Shown here: in pieces, positions 8,871 through 16,841 of the stretch | Numbering within the stretch: position 1 is the stretch's first letter | Layout of the letters: every line of letters starts with the position of its first letter | NCBI GenBank assembly: GCA_002482885.1 | Contig: DLGW01000017.1 | Span: 1 to 43,471, forward strand | Reading direction: 5' to 3' | Length of the DNA: 43,471 bases | Source: Flavobacteriaceae bacterium UBA7684 | Lineage (GTDB): Bacteria > Bacteroidota > Bacteroidia > Flavobacteriales > Flavobacteriaceae | The notes under the pieces: generated by a model | Told to the model about the DNA's origin: nothing | The model's input: the letters and a program-made list of their open reading frames with translations, nothing else | Database searches by the model: none | Translations under genes and position numbers: made by a program

Positions 8871-8930
8871 CTATTCTTTAATTAATTTTTCGGTAAAAGT
8901 ATTTCCAGAACTGTCATTGCCGTAGCTAAG
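8871..8930 (-). pseudogene. Possible remnant of a protein-coding 3' end
   Basis: The minus strand reads 19 sense codons ending SSGNTFTEKLIKE and a TAG stop, with an in-frame TAA just before them. The composition looks like a real Bacteroidetes protein C-terminus rather than random AT-rich DNA. No start codon or longer reading frame remains. It is too short to assign and may be chance. Confidence 0.25.
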
Positions 8931-9050
8931 TTATAGCTAGGTATTAAAACTCCGCGATGTTTTTTAATTAAAAAGAATTTAAAATAAGTTTAGGTATATG
9001 CTAAATATTTATCTTAGCCTTGTTCAACAATAAAAAAGAGTTGATTTGTA

Positions 9051-9881
9051 ATGAAAAAATTTATATACCAGTTGTTTTTTACCATTGCGTTGCCCGTTTT
9101 AATATTTGTAATTACATGGGTTTATTTAGTAAGAAATTCTACTTGGAATAATTTTGGAATTTTAAATTTTCAGGTTTCTAAACTGGTTCAAAATAAAGAT
9201 AAACACTTTAATGTTGTTTTTATAGGTGATAGTTCCGGAGGTAATGCCATTAATACAGAAGGCTTAAATGCCATCAACTTGTGTTTGACGGGTAGTTATG
9301 GTTTCGAGGGAAACGAAGCGTTTTTAGATATTATAGATGATCATATAACGTACGATACTTTGGTGGTGATTAATAATTTAGGGATTTTCTCTAGAACGAA
9401 TACTCCGATGGCCAAATGGGTTCCTAATATTCACTCTGAAAATGTTTTTAAATTATTACCTGCCATAAAAAAGTCGTTAAGTTTTTCTAAACCTATTTTG
9501 ATTAATTATAAAAAATATGGGTTTAATTATAAATCTAAAACCACTCGGGATTATTTTTTGTCAGAGGTTAAAACGGATAAGAAAGTCAATGTGGTTTCAG
9601 AAAAATTAAAAAAAGAAAAAATTATAGAGTTTAAAAAATTTACTCATCGATTAAGTAAAAATCCAAAAGTTAAGACCTTCTTTTTTTTGGGCCCTACCTT
9701 GCCTTATAACGAACAGTATTATCAAAATATACTCACGTTTTTAAGAATAAATAAAATATCACATCAGCCCAGTAGGCCATTTTTGTTGAACGAACAAAGT
9801 AAAGGAAGTTCTGAACATCACATCAGCAGAGCGTATTCTAAACAATCTACACAGTATTATTTGAATTTAATTAGAAAATAA
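9051..9881 (+). CDS. Membrane-anchored SGNH-hydrolase-like protein
   Basis: A 276-residue protein with one N-terminal membrane helix (about residues 7-27), the rest probably periplasmic. VVFIGDSSGGNAI resembles block I (GDS) of SGNH hydrolases, and the C-terminal HHISRAYSKQSTQYYLNLI resembles the block V His followed by a final helix. Related forms occur in surface-polysaccharide acyl-modification clusters, but there is no such cluster here. The conserved Asp that usually lies three residues before the block V His is not obvious (the sequence is SEHHIS), so activity is uncertain. Confidence 0.55.
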   Translation: MKKFIYQLFFTIALPVLIFVITWVYLVRNSTWNNFGILNFQVSKLVQNKDKHFNVVFIGDSSGGNAINTEGLNAINLCLTGSYGFEGNEAFLDIIDDHITYDTLVVINNLGIFSRTNTPMAKWVPNIHSENVFKLLPAIKKSLSFSKPILINYKKYGFNYKSKTTRDYFLSEVKTDKKVNVVSEKLKKEKIIEFKKFTHRLSKNPKVKTFFFLGPTLPYNEQYYQNILTFLRINKISHQPSRPFLLNEQSKGSSEHHISRAYSKQSTQYYLNLIRK

Positions 9882-9883
9882 AA

Positions 9884-9905
9884 AACCCCGAATTCATTCG
9901 GGGTT
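9884..9905 (-). terminator. Hairpin terminator between convergent genes
   Basis: AACCCCGAA (9884-9892) pairs with TTCGGGGTT (9897-9905) around a TTCA loop. On the minus strand the stem runs into TTTTTTATTTTC, so it mainly ends phnA transcription. It begins 2 bp after the stop codon of the SGNH-like gene. Confidence 0.8.
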
Positions 9906-9940
9906 AAATATTATTATGGGTATATAAAAGATACCGTTGT

Positions 9941-10519
9941 TTAAATCTTTTTAACGTATTGTGTAATAATCACAATCATTTGACTATCTACTTTACCCTC
10001 AATATATTGAGCATTTTCGTGATCTAATTTAATATTACGTACCGCAGTGCCTTGTTTAGCTACCATGCTAGAACCTTTAACTTTTAAATCTTTAATTAAA
10101 ACAACCGAATCACCCGCTTGTAAAATTACTCCATTTACATCACGGTGAATTATTTTGTTTTCGTCATCTTCCCCTTCGCCAGTGGCCTGAGCCCATGCTA
10201 AAACATCTTCTTCTAAATACATCATATCTAGTAAATCTTTAGTCCAGCCCGCACTGCGTAAACGACTTAACATTCTCCAAGCCACTACTTGAACAGGCGT
10301 GTTTTCATTCCACATGCTATCGTTTAAGCACCTCCAATGGTTAAGGTCTTCGTTTCCAGGATTTTCAATTTGTGAAATACAGGTAGGACAAGCTAAAATA
10401 CTTTCGTCTAATCCTCCTTTTTTGGTTGGTAAAACTACATATTCCTTTAAGTTTTCAGTTGCTGCGCACAATTCACACACACCGCCACTGCGTTTAATTA
10501 ATTCTCTTTCTAAGCTCAT
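9941..10519 (-). CDS. PhnA family protein (YjdM-like)
   Basis: A 192-residue protein. Residues 1-50 hold a zinc-ribbon-like domain with Cys pairs in GGVCELCA and LACPTC. The C-terminal PhnA domain has DVNGVILQAGDSVVLIKDLKVKGSS, an SH3-like fold. The family was once tied to phosphonate use but its function is unknown, and no phosphonate genes are nearby. Length is that of the longer Bacteroidetes form. It faces away from mtaB, so the two have separate promoters. Confidence 0.9.
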   Translation of the reverse strand: MSLERELIKRSGGVCELCAATENLKEYVVLPTKKGGLDESILACPTCISQIENPGNEDLNHWRCLNDSMWNENTPVQVVAWRMLSRLRSAGWTKDLLDMMYLEEDVLAWAQATGEGEDDENKIIHRDVNGVILQAGDSVVLIKDLKVKGSSMVAKQGTAVRNIKLDHENAQYIEGKVDSQMIVIITQYVKKI

Positions 10520-10676
10520 TTTTAAGAAATGTTTATGGGTGCGAAAGTACGGATTTTTTTAATGGTGAATCAGGAATATTGGGGTGTGGGTTTTTTTAAG
10601 AAAGGATTAAAAAGGAATAGAAAAAGCATCGTTTGATATTTATGGAAAAGAAAAAGAAAAAATAATATTTGTTCCT

Positions 10677-10684
10677 TAAATTTG
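10677..10684 (+). promoter_or_regulatory. Candidate -7 box of mtaB
   Basis: TAAATTTG matches TAnnTTTG and ends 8 bp before the ATG at 10693, predicting an almost leaderless transcript. No TTG sits at the expected -33 distance, so this is tentative. It argues against a start at 10669, which would lie upstream of the box. Confidence 0.4.
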
Positions 10685-10692
10685 CGCCCATT

Positions 10693-12018
10693 ATGGAAAA
10701 CAAAAAGAAAGTCGCTTTTTATACCTTAGGTTGTAAACTGAATTTTTCGGAAACCTCTACTATTGCGCGCAGTTTTGAGGGCGAGGGTTTTGAGCGTGTA
10801 GATTTTGAGGAATTGGCTGATGTGTATGTGATTAACACCTGTTCGGTAACCGATAATGCCGATAAGCAGTTTAAACAGATTGTGAAAAAAGCATTGAAAA
10901 TTAATGATAAAGCTTTTGTGGCTGCGGTGGGTTGTTATGCCCAATTAAAGCCTGAAGAATTGGCGTCTGTAGATGGTGTGGATTTGGTTTTGGGCGCTAC
11001 TGAAAAATTTAAAATTACCGATTATTTAAACGATTTGACTAAAAATGAGCAAGGTGAAGTACACTCGTGCGAGATTGCCGATGCTGATTTTTATGTAGGC
11101 AGTTATTCTATTGGCGACCGTACCCGTGCTTTTTTAAAGGTGCAAGATGGTTGCGATTATAAATGTACGTATTGTACCATTCCGTTGGCCAGAGGAATTT
11201 CCCGAAGTGATGCCTTGGAAAATGTGTTGCACAATGCGGCCGAAATTTCTAAACAAGGTATTAAAGAAATTGTACTTACGGGCGTAAATATTGGCGATTA
11301 CGGCAAAGGGGAATTCGGCAATAAAAAACACGAACACACTTTTTTAGATTTAGTTCAGGCACTTGATAAAGTAGAAGGGATTGAACGTTTGCGAATTTCT
11401 TCCATTGAACCGAATTTATTAAAAAACGAAACCATTGATTTTGTGGCGCAAAGTCGAACGTTTGTACCTCATTTTCATATTCCGTTGCAATCGGGCAGTA
11501 ACGATATTTTAAAGTTGATGAAACGCCGTTACTTGCGTGAAGTATATATTGATAGGGTAGAAAATATTCGAAAAGTAATGCCACATGCGTGCATTGGGGT
11601 GGATGTAATTGTAGGTTTTCCGGGCGAAACTGATGAACATTTTTTAGAGACGTATCATTTTTTGAATGATTTAGATATTTCGTACTTACACGTATTTACC
11701 TATTCGGAACGTGACAATACCGAAGCTGCTGAAATGGGCAATGTTGTACCTATGAATGTTCGCAACAAACGCAGTAAGATGTTACGCGGATTGTCGGTTA
11801 AAAAACGCCGTGCTTTTTACGAAAGCCAAATCGGAACTACCCGAACCGCTTTGTTTGAAGGCGAGAATAAAGAAGGGTACATGTATGGATTTACCGAAAA
11901 CTACGTTAAAATTAAAACGCCTTGGAATCCTGAATTAGTGAATCAATTATGCTTGGTAGAATTGTCGCACATTGATGATGATGGTTCGGTTAAAGCAGTT
12001 ATGAATTATGAATTATGA
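10693..12018 (+). CDS. mtaB: tRNA (N6-threonylcarbamoyladenosine-37 C2) methylthiotransferase MtaB
   Basis: MtaB turns t6A37 into ms2t6A in tRNAs reading ANN codons, using two 4Fe-4S clusters and SAM. The 441-residue protein has the UPF0004 domain with Cys in TLGCKLNF, INTCSVT and VGCYAQ, the radical-SAM motif CDYKCTYC near residue 150, and a C-terminal TRAM-like region. CKLN and the lack of a long C-terminal extension fit MtaB better than MiaB or RimO. I chose the ATG at 10693, which starts MENKKKVAFYTLGC. The last residues (MNYEL) and the stop are encoded by a heptamer repeat array. Confidence 0.93.
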   Translation: MENKKKVAFYTLGCKLNFSETSTIARSFEGEGFERVDFEELADVYVINTCSVTDNADKQFKQIVKKALKINDKAFVAAVGCYAQLKPEELASVDGVDLVLGATEKFKITDYLNDLTKNEQGEVHSCEIADADFYVGSYSIGDRTRAFLKVQDGCDYKCTYCTIPLARGISRSDALENVLHNAAEISKQGIKEIVLTGVNIGDYGKGEFGNKKHEHTFLDLVQALDKVEGIERLRISSIEPNLLKNETIDFVAQSRTFVPHFHIPLQSGSNDILKLMKRRYLREVYIDRVENIRKVMPHACIGVDVIVGFPGETDEHFLETYHFLNDLDISYLHVFTYSERDNTEAAEMGNVVPMNVRNKRSKMLRGLSVKKRRAFYESQIGTTRTALFEGENKEGYMYGFTENYVKIKTPWNPELVNQLCLVELSHIDDDGSVKAVMNYEL

Positions 12019-12049
12019 ATTATGAATTATGAATTATGAATTATGAATT
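12001..12049 (+). repeat. Seven tandem copies of ATGAATT
   Basis: The 49 bases are exactly seven units of the heptamer ATGAATT. The array begins inside mtaB and supplies its stop codon (TGA at 12016-12018, in unit 3). Because the stop falls within the first three units, copy-number change beyond that leaves the protein unaltered. Confidence 0.97.
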
Positions 12050-12065
12050 ATTTTTGTAATTAAAT

Positions 12066-12554
12066 TCACCATTCATAATTTGTTACACTTCCTTCCTCTG
12101 GAAATTTCGGATGAAATTGTTTGTCTGCTCCATCTATCCACGGGCCTGTTTTGTTTTCATACACAATAAAATAATCAGTGGTAGCTAAAACCGTATGCCA
12201 AACGCCAGCAGGAATCCAAACCATGGTTTTTTCTGACGCTTTAAGAATTATGGTTTTAACTTCATTCCCTTCATCATCAAATAAAATGATTTTTCCTTCG
12301 CCCTCTAACGCTACAAACGATTCTCCTTTTTGAATGATTTCATGGGATTCGTTTTCAATCCAATGGCGATGTGGTGCTACATAACTACCTTTTTTAAAGG
12401 TGTTAATCATGGTGTGCAAAGTAGCTTCATGATTATTATGCAACATAAACATCGCACGCTGACGAGGGCTTTGTTCGGCCTTGTTTTTTAAATCTTCAAA
12501 AATAGATTGATTAGTAATAACTACCTCGTGGGGTTGTGCGGGTTGTTGCGCCAT
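12066..12554 (-). CDS. WbuC-type cupin-fold metalloprotein
   Basis: A 162-residue single-domain cupin. The first metal motif reads YVAPHRHWIENESHEIIQKGE, with two His and Glu, and the second includes WIPAGVWHTV. This matches the WbuC family, found in surface-polysaccharide and other loci, of uncertain function. Its start overlaps the upstream cyclase stop by one base (TAATG), so they are translationally coupled. Its last residues (NYEW) and stop overlap the copy of the ATTCA-type simple repeat at 12063-12080. Confidence 0.8.
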   Translation of the reverse strand: MAQQPAQPHEVVITNQSIFEDLKNKAEQSPRQRAMFMLHNNHEATLHTMINTFKKGSYVAPHRHWIENESHEIIQKGESFVALEGEGKIILFDDEGNEVKTIILKASEKTMVWIPAGVWHTVLATTDYFIVYENKTGPWIDGADKQFHPKFPEEGSVTNYEW

Positions 12555-13597
12555 TATTCGTTCAGTTTGATTTCGAACATCTTGTCCCAGTTTTTACCCG
12601 TTACAAAAATGGTGTTGGTTTTGGCATTGTAGGCAATTCCGTTTAATACGTCTAATTTAGGATGTTTGGTCACTTTCTTTTCCAAATCAGTTAGGTTGAT
12701 GATGCCCTCAACAGCTCCAGTTTGTGGATTGATAATAGCAATAGCGCTTTTTTGATACACGTTGGCAAAGAATTTTCCGTTGATGTATTCCAACTCATTT
12801 ACACTTTTGATTTTGCTGTTGTTAGTGTATACGTTAATGTGGTCAATAATTTCTAGGGTAGTAGGGTTTAATTTCCAAATCTTTTCGGTTCCATCTGATT
12901 GGTATAAATGCGTTCCATCATTGGTTAATCCCCAACCTTCAATCGCTTTGTTATAGTTGAAAGATTTGATTTTTTTAAAGGTGTTTACATCATATATAAA
13001 ACCTTCGTTTTCGCGCCAGGTCAATTGAATGATTTGGTTGTTGAAAACGGTAATACCTTCCGCAAAATATTTCGCATCGATATCTATTTTTTTATATACT
13101 TCACCAGTTTTTACATTGGTTTTTCTTAAAGAAGAGCGTCCGTATTGCCCAGTACTTTCAATTAAAGTGTCTCTGAAAAATTCCAATCCTTGTGTATAAG
13201 CTTCTATGTCGTGCGGATACGTATTTACTAAAGTGTATTGGATTAGTTTAGGAGCAGTAACCGCAACTACTTCAATACGGGCTTCGGTAGTTTGTGCCGT
13301 GCCTTCAGAAAAAACTAAAGCTTTGATGTTTTGATAGCCTAGTTTACTTTCTTGTAAGGTAAAATCAAATGAAAGTTCTTGGGTTTTTCCTATTTTTTTG
13401 TCGTTTACATAATAAACGATAGAATCAAAAGTAACATTGTTGGTGTTTATTACTTTTAGATTTACAGCATCGGTGGGTAAATAGGTGGCTTTTAAGCTTT
13501 GTGCATCTATGCTAAAAGAATTATTTGCGGAATTATTTTTACCACATTGAATAGATAAAAGGCTAATAATGAATAGGGTATATACTGAAATTTTCAT
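12554..13597 (-). CDS. Glutaminyl-peptide cyclotransferase, lipoprotein (glutamine cyclotransferase family)
   Basis: A 347-residue protein with a lipoprotein signal peptide (lipobox region LLSIQC, Cys18), an N-terminal immunoglobulin-like stretch (about 30-110), and the glutamine cyclotransferase domain with a five-bladed propeller. Signature segments are YPHDIEAYTQGLEF, TGQYGRSSLRK, YFAEGITVF, GWGLTNDGTHLYQSDG and VNELEYINGKFFANVYQ. The family turns N-terminal Gln into pyroglutamate. As a lipoprotein it should act in the periplasm or at the outer membrane on exported proteins. It is followed without a gap by the cupin gene. Confidence 0.88.
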   Translation of the reverse strand: MKISVYTLFIISLLSIQCGKNNSANNSFSIDAQSLKATYLPTDAVNLKVINTNNVTFDSIVYYVNDKKIGKTQELSFDFTLQESKLGYQNIKALVFSEGTAQTTEARIEVVAVTAPKLIQYTLVNTYPHDIEAYTQGLEFFRDTLIESTGQYGRSSLRKTNVKTGEVYKKIDIDAKYFAEGITVFNNQIIQLTWRENEGFIYDVNTFKKIKSFNYNKAIEGWGLTNDGTHLYQSDGTEKIWKLNPTTLEIIDHINVYTNNSKIKSVNELEYINGKFFANVYQKSAIAIINPQTGAVEGIINLTDLEKKVTKHPKLDVLNGIAYNAKTNTIFVTGKNWDKMFEIKLNE

Positions 13598-13644
13598 TTG
13601 AAATAAGTTGTTTTAAAATGGTAAAAAAGCCTTGAATTTGCTTG

Positions 13645-13674
13645 TTGCGAAAGTACAAAAAGATTGTATATTTG
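13645..13674 (+). promoter_or_regulatory. Promoter of the SRP RNA gene
   Basis: TTG (13645-13647), a 19-bp spacer and TATATTTG (13667-13674) match the Bacteroidetes consensus and end 4 bp before the RNA's first paired base. Confidence 0.85.
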
Positions 13675-13678
13675 CAAC

Positions 13679-13772
13679 GGCAAGTCCTACACGACCAGCT
13701 CCTGTTGAACCCTCCAGGGTGGGAACACAGCAAAGGTAAATGGTTGTAGCGGTGCGATGTAGGTCGCTTGCC
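13679..13772 (+). ncRNA. ffs: Signal recognition particle RNA, small bacterial type (4.5S)
   Basis: Outer strands GGCAAG and CTTGCC pair. TCCTACA pairs with TGTAGG further in, and the apical part carries the conserved SRP core, including GGGAACACAGCAAAGG and the asymmetric-loop bases. The length of about 94 nt fits the short bacterial form that binds Ffh for co-translational membrane targeting. A TTTTTTA run follows. Its own strong promoter lies immediately upstream. Confidence 0.93.
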
Positions 13773-13803
13773 ATTTTTTATTTCCTCACTTTTATTTTTC
13801 ACA

Positions 13804-14814
13804 ATGGTTTTATCTTGGCAGATATACCGTTTATTCCTTAAAAAACCTTTCAAAATTTCGTACGGGTCATATCCGCATCGCGATGTATTGGTGGTTTGTT
13901 TGCAACATGCTGGTAAAACGGGTTACGGAGAATGTACCGAAATCGATTATTACGGGGTTAACCTACAAGCATTCGTTCAACAATTACAAGAGCTACAAAG
14001 TAAAATAGAAAAGCAAAATATTGTTCATCCAACTGAATTTTACGCTTATTTAGAAAGTTTATCCCTAAATTCATTTTTGCGTTCAGCTTTAGATTGTGCC
14101 TATTGGGATTTATTTGGCAAGCTCGAAAACAAAAGTTTTTTAGCCTTAAATCAAATCAATTATGCTACGTTACCAGAATCATTCATAACGGTAAGCATCG
14201 GAAACATCAAAGATCAAATCACCGAAATGAAAGATTGGGGTTGGACATACGTAAAAGTAAAAATCAACGAAACCCATGTAAACGAATTGTATGAATTGTT
14301 ACAAGGCGCACCTGTGGTAGCTTTAGATGCCAATGGAAGTTTACAAATCAATCAAGCCAAATGGTTGCAAGAACAAAAATGGGCAAAAGATTTTGCTTTT
14401 ATAGAACAACCTTTAGCCTTTGGAAAATCTTTATATAATAACTTATCTGCGCAAACCAGTCCGCTTTGGATGGCAGATGAAGATTGTAAAACCTCCGAAG
14501 ATTTACAAAAATTACAGCCTCATTACGGTGCTATCAATATTAAATTGATGAAATGTGGCGGACTTACACCAGCCTTACAAATGATTACCCAAGCACGCGC
14601 TTTAGGATATAAAATTATGGTGGGTTGCATGACCGAATCTTCTATTGGAATTTCTGCAGGTGCCGTTTTAGCGCCTTTAGTAGATTATATCGATTTAGAT
14701 GGCCCAACACTGATACAAAATGATATCGCTCAAGGTTCATTTATTGAAAATGGAAAAATTCACTTGAGTGAAAAGGCGGGGTTAGGGATTAGTATTAATT
14801 ATGAAGGGTTTTAG
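13804..14814 (+). CDS. Dipeptide (L-Ala-D/L-Glu type) epimerase, enolase superfamily
   Basis: A 336-residue member of the mandelate-racemase/muconate-lactonising group. Visible are the Lys motif VKVKIN (acid/base), the metal ligands in ALDANG, FIEQPL and ADEDC, and the second Lys in INIKLMKCGG, followed by GCMTESSIGISAG. This arrangement fits L-Ala-D/L-Glu epimerases used in murein peptide recycling, though substrate specificity cannot be read directly. I start at the ATG at 13804; a longer frame from TTG at 13768 would begin within the SRP RNA gene. It has no obvious promoter box and may share transcription with the SRP gene. Confidence 0.87.
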   Translation: MVLSWQIYRLFLKKPFKISYGSYPHRDVLVVCLQHAGKTGYGECTEIDYYGVNLQAFVQQLQELQSKIEKQNIVHPTEFYAYLESLSLNSFLRSALDCAYWDLFGKLENKSFLALNQINYATLPESFITVSIGNIKDQITEMKDWGWTYVKVKINETHVNELYELLQGAPVVALDANGSLQINQAKWLQEQKWAKDFAFIEQPLAFGKSLYNNLSAQTSPLWMADEDCKTSEDLQKLQPHYGAINIKLMKCGGLTPALQMITQARALGYKIMVGCMTESSIGISAGAVLAPLVDYIDLDGPTLIQNDIAQGSFIENGKIHLSEKAGLGISINYEGF

Positions 14815-14836
14815 GTTTTAGGTCTTGGGTTTTGAT

Positions 14837-14902
14837 TTGGGCATTTCCCAATTCGCCTAGGGCGAATTGCGTCGGGCTCTACGCGCTACATGGTAGCCTG
14901 CT
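14837..14902 (+). repeat. Partial copy of the ACGCGCTACA intergenic repeat
   Basis: Contains the interrupted palindrome AATTCGCCTAGGGCGAATT, then GTCGGGCTCTACGCGCTACA and TGGTAGCCTGCTGC. The last part matches the right block of the elements at 16729 and 36819 (ACGCGCTACAATGGTAGC), but its left half differs. Confidence 0.65.
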
Positions 14903-14987
14903 GCAAATACATTCACTGAACTCATTGAAAAGATAAACACTTGGTGAAGTAATCCCTAATGCAAAAGATAAAACAAAACTTCAAATA

Positions 14988-15077
14988 GCCCTGATGGAAG
15001 CGGCATCCATTTGCTTTTTTTCGCTTGTGAAAAGCAAATGATATAGCGGACAGCAGGAACAGCTTCTGAAAAAAAAC
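14988..15077 (+). repeat. Hairpin-bearing intergenic repeat (AGCCCTGATGGAAGCGGCATCC type)
   Basis: Begins AGCCCTGATGGAAGCGGCAT, then CATTTGCTTTT (15008-15018) pairs perfectly with AAAAGCAAATG (15030-15040), followed by ATAGCGGACAGCAGGA and AGCTTCTGAAAAAA. I recall this pattern (conserved flanks, variable stem) from many Flavobacterium intergenic regions. No function is known to me. Confidence 0.6.
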
Positions 15078-15109
15078 ATCCTCAAATCACAATATTTTAA
15101 ACAATCCCT

Positions 15110-15117
15110 TAGATTTG
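15110..15117 (+). promoter_or_regulatory. Candidate -7 box of the SDR gene
   Basis: TAGATTTG matches TAnnTTTG and ends 50 bp before the ATG. No -33 TTG lies at the right distance. Confidence 0.45.
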
Positions 15118-15167
15118 CATCTTCAAAATAAATAAACCCAAAACCCAACACCAAAACCCCAAAAAAA

Positions 15168-15974
15168 ATGAACAAAAAAATAGTCCTTATTACAGGCGGT
15201 TCTTCGGGAATCGGAAAATCAATAGGAGAATTTTTAACCGATAAGGGTTTTAAAGTATATGGCACCAGTCGAAATCCTGAAAAAATAATGGATTCAAAAT
15301 TTCCGTTGGTGGCTATGGATGTTCGAAATACAGAAACGATTGTAAGTGCCGTCAATCAAGTCATTGAAAAGGAAGGAAAAATTGATATTGTAATCAACAA
15401 TGCCGGAGTGGGAATCACTGGGCCTTTAGAGGAAACACCTGCCAGCGAAATCAAAAACAATTTTGAAACCAATTTATTCGGGCCTATCGAGGTGATGAAA
15501 GCGGTTTTACCTCAAATGCGAAAACAAAAATCGGGGTTGATTATTAATGTGACATCCATTGCGGGTTATATGGGATTGCCTTTCAGAAGTGTATATTCAG
15601 CCTCCAAAGGAGCTTTGGAATTAATTACCGAAGGTTTGCGTATGGAAGTGAAAGCCTTCGGAATTGAAATCACCAATTTAGCCCCAGGGGATTTTGCTAC
15701 TAATATTGCTGCAGGGCGTTATCATGCTCCACTAATCAAAGGTTCGGCTTATGAAACCACTTATGGGAATACTTTATCCATGATGAATGAACACGTAAAC
15801 GCTGGTAATAATCCCATTGAAGTGGCTCAGGCAGTATATGAGATCATACAAACGCCAAAACCTAATATTCATTATAAAGTAGGGGCATTTATGCAAAAAT
15901 TCTCTATCGTTTTAAAAAGGCTTTTGTCCGATAAAATGTATGAGAAATTATTGATGAATCATTATAAGTTGTAA
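15168..15974 (+). CDS. Short-chain dehydrogenase/reductase (classical SDR)
   Basis: A 268-residue classical SDR. The N-terminus carries the cofactor motif TGGSSGIG (residues 9-16), then NNAG (about 83-86), the catalytic Ser in VTSIAG, and YSASK with Tyr and Lys near residues 144-148. The residue pattern after the second beta-strand (GTSRNPEK, basic) suggests NADP(H). The substrate is unknown. It stands alone between two repeat-rich gaps. Confidence 0.88.
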   Translation: MNKKIVLITGGSSGIGKSIGEFLTDKGFKVYGTSRNPEKIMDSKFPLVAMDVRNTETIVSAVNQVIEKEGKIDIVINNAGVGITGPLEETPASEIKNNFETNLFGPIEVMKAVLPQMRKQKSGLIINVTSIAGYMGLPFRSVYSASKGALELITEGLRMEVKAFGIEITNLAPGDFATNIAAGRYHAPLIKGSAYETTYGNTLSMMNEHVNAGNNPIEVAQAVYEIIQTPKPNIHYKVGAFMQKFSIVLKRLLSDKMYEKLLMNHYKL

Positions 15975-16033
15975 AATAACAATTGAACCCATATATTCGC
16001 TTTCTATTCACAAACGAAATATAAAATACGAAC

Positions 16034-16690
16034 ATGAGATTTTTTATTGATACCGCAAATTTAGATCAAATTAAAGAAGCACAATCTTTAGGTGTATTAG
16101 ATGGAGTAACTACCAATCCGTCGTTAATGGCTAAAGAAGGCATTACAGGAACTAATAATATTTTAAAACACTACGTAGATATTTGCAACATTGTTGATGG
16201 TGATGTAAGTGCCGAAGTAAATGCAACGGATTACGAAGGCATGATTAAAGAAGGGGAGATGTTGGCGGAATTACATCCGCAAATTGTGGTGAAAATACCA
16301 ATGATAAAAGACGGAATTAGAGCCATTAAATATTTTTCAGATAAAGGCATCAAAACCAATTGTACGTTGGTTTTTTCTGCAGGACAAGCTTTATTGGCTG
16401 CGAAAGCAGGAGCTACTTATGTTTCGCCTTTTATTGGAAGAATGGACGACATGTGTAACGACGGTTTGGTGTTGATTGAAGAAATTCGTGAAATTTACGA
16501 TAACTACGGTTTTGATACTCAAATTTTAGCTGCTTCGGTACGTCATACCATGCACATTATTAATTGTGCTAAAATTGGTGCCGATGTAATGACCGGGCCT
16601 TTGTCTTCTATTTTAGGATTGTTAAAACACCCTTTAACCGATATCGGATTAGCACAATTTATTGCTGATTTTGAAAAAGGAAACAAATAG
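16034..16690 (+). CDS. Transaldolase, short (TalC/FSA-like) type
   Basis: A 218-residue transaldolase of the short class, which transfers dihydroxyacetone units in the pentose phosphate pathway or acts as a fructose-6-phosphate aldolase. The motif DGVTTNPSLMAKEG is near residue 23, the Schiff-base Lys is in VVKIPM (about 86), and SPFIGRMDD and ILAASVRH follow. Length and motifs fit TalC/FSA proteins; which activity dominates is not decidable here. Its last 16 codons (with the stop) are present again, synonymously altered, at 17624-17671. Confidence 0.92.
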   Translation: MRFFIDTANLDQIKEAQSLGVLDGVTTNPSLMAKEGITGTNNILKHYVDICNIVDGDVSAEVNATDYEGMIKEGEMLAELHPQIVVKIPMIKDGIRAIKYFSDKGIKTNCTLVFSAGQALLAAKAGATYVSPFIGRMDDMCNDGLVLIEEIREIYDNYGFDTQILAASVRHTMHIINCAKIGADVMTGPLSSILGLLKHPLTDIGLAQFIADFEKGNK

Positions 16691-16728
16691 ATTTTAATAA
16701 ATTATAAAAGCATATTCCGATTCTTCGG

Positions 16729-16841
16729 GTGTGCCACCAAAAAACCAAAAGCCCTATGAGTCAACCGTTCATAGGGCTTTTGATTTTTAGCTGTCAGGCT
16801 GTACGCGCTACAATGGTAGCTTGGCTGCCATCCTTCACACG
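16729..16841 (+). repeat. 113-bp repeat element with internal terminator hairpin (copy 1)
   Basis: Ends are GTGTG and CACAC. The centre is a perfect 13-bp stem (16747-16759 with 16769-16781) followed by TTTTT, and the right 58 bp run from TTTTTAGCTGTCAGG to CCTTCACACG. Copy 2 at 36819-36930 shares both flanks almost base for base but has a different stem. The hairpin is well placed to end tal transcription. The last 7 bases supply the final codons and stop of the opposing DUF3368 gene. Confidence 0.85.
16746..16786 (+). terminator. Terminator hairpin after tal, inside the repeat element
   Basis: CAAAAGCCCTATGA pairs with TCATAGGGCTTTTG (14 bp with a 9-base loop), then an A and a T run. Confidence 0.8.

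Larger units (their letters stand above)
14815..15167 (+). other. 353-bp gene-free region with repeat remnants
   Basis: No credible reading frame. From left to right: GT-rich sequence (GGTTTTAGGTTTTAGG), a partial repeat (14837-14902), an unremarkable stretch, a hairpin-bearing repeat (14988-15077), the SDR -7 box and a CA-rich stretch. TTGGGTTTTG (14825-14834) and CAAAACCCAA (15139-15148) form a 10-bp inverted pair enclosing most of it. Confidence 0.7.

Noticed and set aside
12001..12049. Tandem repeats as a CRISPR array
   Set aside because: Units are 7 bp without spacers and no cas genes are present.
13768..13803. Longer start (TTG) for the dipeptide epimerase
   Set aside because: It would begin inside the SRP RNA 3' end; the ATG at 13804 gives the family's N-terminus.
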